This document shows positions 28,926 through 28,929 of a stretch of 28,929 nucleotides of DNA, in pieces. The DNA is from Actinomycetes bacterium (lineage in GTDB: Bacteria > Actinomycetota > Actinomycetes > Actinomycetales > Microbacteriaceae). The notes under the pieces were generated by a model, which did not search any database, was not told the DNA's origin, and saw only the letters and a list, made by a program, of their open reading frames with translations. The stretch covers positions 1-28,929 of the forward strand of contig JAEYAG010000070.1 of assembly GCA_023451265.1 (NCBI GenBank), read 5' to 3'. How positions within the stretch are numbered: the first letter of the stretch is position 1; each line of letters opens with the position of its first letter. A program made the translations under genes and the position numbers.

Positions 28926-28929
28926 CGCG

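Noticed and set aside
1..28929. CRISPR array, rRNA genes, replication origin
   Set aside because: No regularly spaced direct repeats, no rRNA-like sequence and no DnaA-box cluster were seen.

Overview
The window looks like a chromosomal contig end from a high-GC actinobacterium, most likely a Microbacterium-like member of the Microbacteriaceae. The basis is GC-rich codon use, frequent GTG starts, a DUF222/HNH (13E12-type) gene, several genes whose start lies 6-7 nt behind a -10-like hexamer with no Shine-Dalgarno (leaderless style), and carbohydrate genes typical of soil or plant-associated Micrococcales. Genus is an inference; there is no rRNA or other marker gene. The right end stops in a run of 13 G, probably an assembly edge.

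Layout. (1) 1-4570 (+ strand): GntR-type regulator, AidB-like acyl-CoA dehydrogenase, small LysM-like lipoprotein and a DUF222/HNH protein. (2) 4571-8475: an accessory patch. It begins with about 580 bp without a convincing gene (strong minus-strand terminator, possible mobile-element remnant), then an unknown 155-aa gene on the minus strand, then divergently a TIR-domain protein and a Schlafen AlbA_2-domain protein on the plus strand. The last two form a candidate two-gene defence or stress module that I cannot match to a named system. (3) 8575-19643 (minus strand): a glycoside-catabolism operon in the order MFS transporter, GH3, GH3, a 1047-aa ORF joining a six-hairpin-type glycosidase to a short-chain dehydrogenase (SDR), GH1 beta-glucosidase, SGNH/GDSL esterase. 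A divergent LacI regulator (19807-20763) faces it across an intergenic region with three CACGTG-centred palindromes placed on the predicted promoters. (4) 20823-22855: a second MFS transporter of the same kind with a divergent TetR regulator. (5) 22852-28895 (minus strand): a tightly overlapped operon of a Dpp/Opp-type ABC importer (permease, permease-ATPase fusion, ATPase), a Gfo/Idh/MocA oxidoreductase and a GH43 glycosidase. The solute-binding protein is not in the window and is probably just beyond the right end.

How it fits together. Regions 3-5 together provide uptake (two MFS carriers, one ABC importer), deglycosylation (GH1, two GH3, GH43, one unassigned six-hairpin enzyme), deacylation (SGNH esterase) and oxidoreduction of the sugar or aglycone (SDR, Gfo/Idh/MocA). 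The enzymes appear cytoplasmic because I see no signal peptides, so intact glycosides or oligosaccharides are probably imported and dismantled inside the cell. The most unusual observation is a helical module of about 65-80 residues found both at the C-terminus of the first GH3 enzyme and in front of the SDR domain two genes downstream. It may be a docking or oligomerisation element linking enzymes of the same pathway. The second is the in-frame joining of the six-hairpin enzyme to that SDR while an internal ribosome-binding site and ATG for a free SDR are kept.
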